5,048 nucleotides of DNA from Candidatus Competibacteraceae bacterium (lineage in GTDB: Bacteria; Pseudomonadota; Gammaproteobacteria; Competibacterales; Competibacteraceae). The stretch is from contig DPWB01000156.1 in NCBI GenBank assembly GCA_003527885.1, positions 1 through 5,048 of the forward strand, in the 5' to 3' direction. Position numbers and translations under genes: made by a program. Below, piece after piece: positions 4,776 through 5,048 of this stretch (its first letter is position 1; every line of letters starts with the position of its first letter). The notes under the pieces were generated by a model. The model did not search any database. It was not told the origin of the DNA and worked only from the letters and a program-made list of their open reading frames with translations.

Positions 4776-5048
4776 CTATTGCAACTTTGTTGTTTGGCTG
4801 TCATGCGTTTGCAGTCGGTACAAGCTGGCATACAGCCCTTTAAGGGCCAGTAATTCGGCGTGGGTACCGGTCTCGACGAGGCGGCCACGGTCGAGCACCA
4901 CGATCCGGTCGGCGTTTTCGATGGTGGACAGGCGATGGGCGATGACGAAGGCGGTGCGGCCCTGACGCAGGGTGTCGAGCGCTTGTTGGACCTTGCGTTC
5001 GGAGTGGGTGTCCAGCGCGGAGGTGGCTTCATCGAGAATCAGGATGGG
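4776..5048 (-). CDS. msbA: MsbA-type ABC transporter, C-terminal end of the ATP-binding domain (partial)
   Basis: The last 90 residues of an ABC exporter run off the right edge of the window. Visible motifs are Walker B with the catalytic Glu and D-loop ([12 protein letters not shown], the second to thirteenth visible residues), and the H-switch (VIAHRLS, His at 4935-4937). The family's C-terminal [20 protein letters not shown] follows. Walker A and the LSGGQ signature lie outside. The sequence resembles the end of E. coli MsbA ([24 protein letters not shown]), which flips lipid A-core across the inner membrane. Other homodimeric exporters share these motifs, so the specific identity is probable rather than certain. 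It ends in TAG at 4776-4778 with a tail about seven residues longer than E. coli MsbA. The RMF-like gene follows on the same strand and in the same reading frame. Confidence 0.8.
   Translation of the reverse strand, partial: PILILDEATSALDTHSERKVQQALDTLRQGRTAFVIAHRLSTIENADRIVVLDRGRLVETGTHAELLALKGLYASLYRLQTHDSQTTKLQ

Noticed and set aside
4559..5032. 157-codon minus-strand frame across the transporter end
   Set aside because: It is out of frame with the Walker B/H-switch reading and gives a Pro/Ser/Arg-rich product.
1..5048. CRISPR array, tRNA, rRNA or insertion sequence
   Set aside because: I found no regularly spaced repeats, no tRNA or rRNA signature, and no transposase or terminal inverted repeats.

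Overview
The window looks like the left end of a metagenomic or draft-genome contig from a GC-rich Gram-negative bacterium, most likely a proteobacterium. This rests on an MltD-type outer-membrane lipoprotein transglycosylase, an MsbA-type exporter and a ribosome-modulation-factor-like protein. I cannot place it more finely.

Bases 1-105 are not biological. They read as an untrimmed Illumina/Nextera adapter: possible junk calls, a 9-T run, P7, an 8-base i7 index, the read-2 overhang and the 19-bp Tn5 mosaic end. Genomic sequence begins at about base 106. The open frame crossing the junction is partly translated adapter.

Region by region: (1) 106-283 may be the 3' end of a truncated, unrecognised gene. 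(2) 359-1572 is a tight plus-strand pair with a 14-bp gap: a small SpoIIAA-like (STAS/SEC14) protein, then a tandem-rhodanese sulfurtransferase of the 3-mercaptopyruvate type with a CGSGVTAC loop. (3) 1636-1875 is a 79-residue minus-strand gene of unknown function with a strong Shine-Dalgarno; it converges on the sulfurtransferase. (4) 1876-2064 is a divergent intergenic region with a consensus TATAAT box and a possible 29-codon upstream ORF overlapping the next start (ATGA). (5) 2065-3831 encodes an MltD-like lytic transglycosylase lipoprotein with one LysM domain and a roughly 118-residue Ala/Glu/Lys plus Pro/Ala insertion inside the catalytic region. (6) 3853-4386, minus strand and tail-to-tail with it, is a secreted Sel1-repeat protein. 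(7) 4500-4697, minus, is a 65-residue RMF/CrpP-like protein. (8) 4776-5048, minus, is the C-terminal end of an MsbA-type ABC transporter.

The right half has a cell-envelope flavour (lipid A export, periplasmic Sel1 protein, peptidoglycan cleavage). The left half looks like sulfur-transfer metabolism. Nothing shows that these form one system. The most notable biology is the split transglycosylase domain, the RMF-like protein lying in frame after the transporter's single amber stop, and the unrecognised 79-residue gene.
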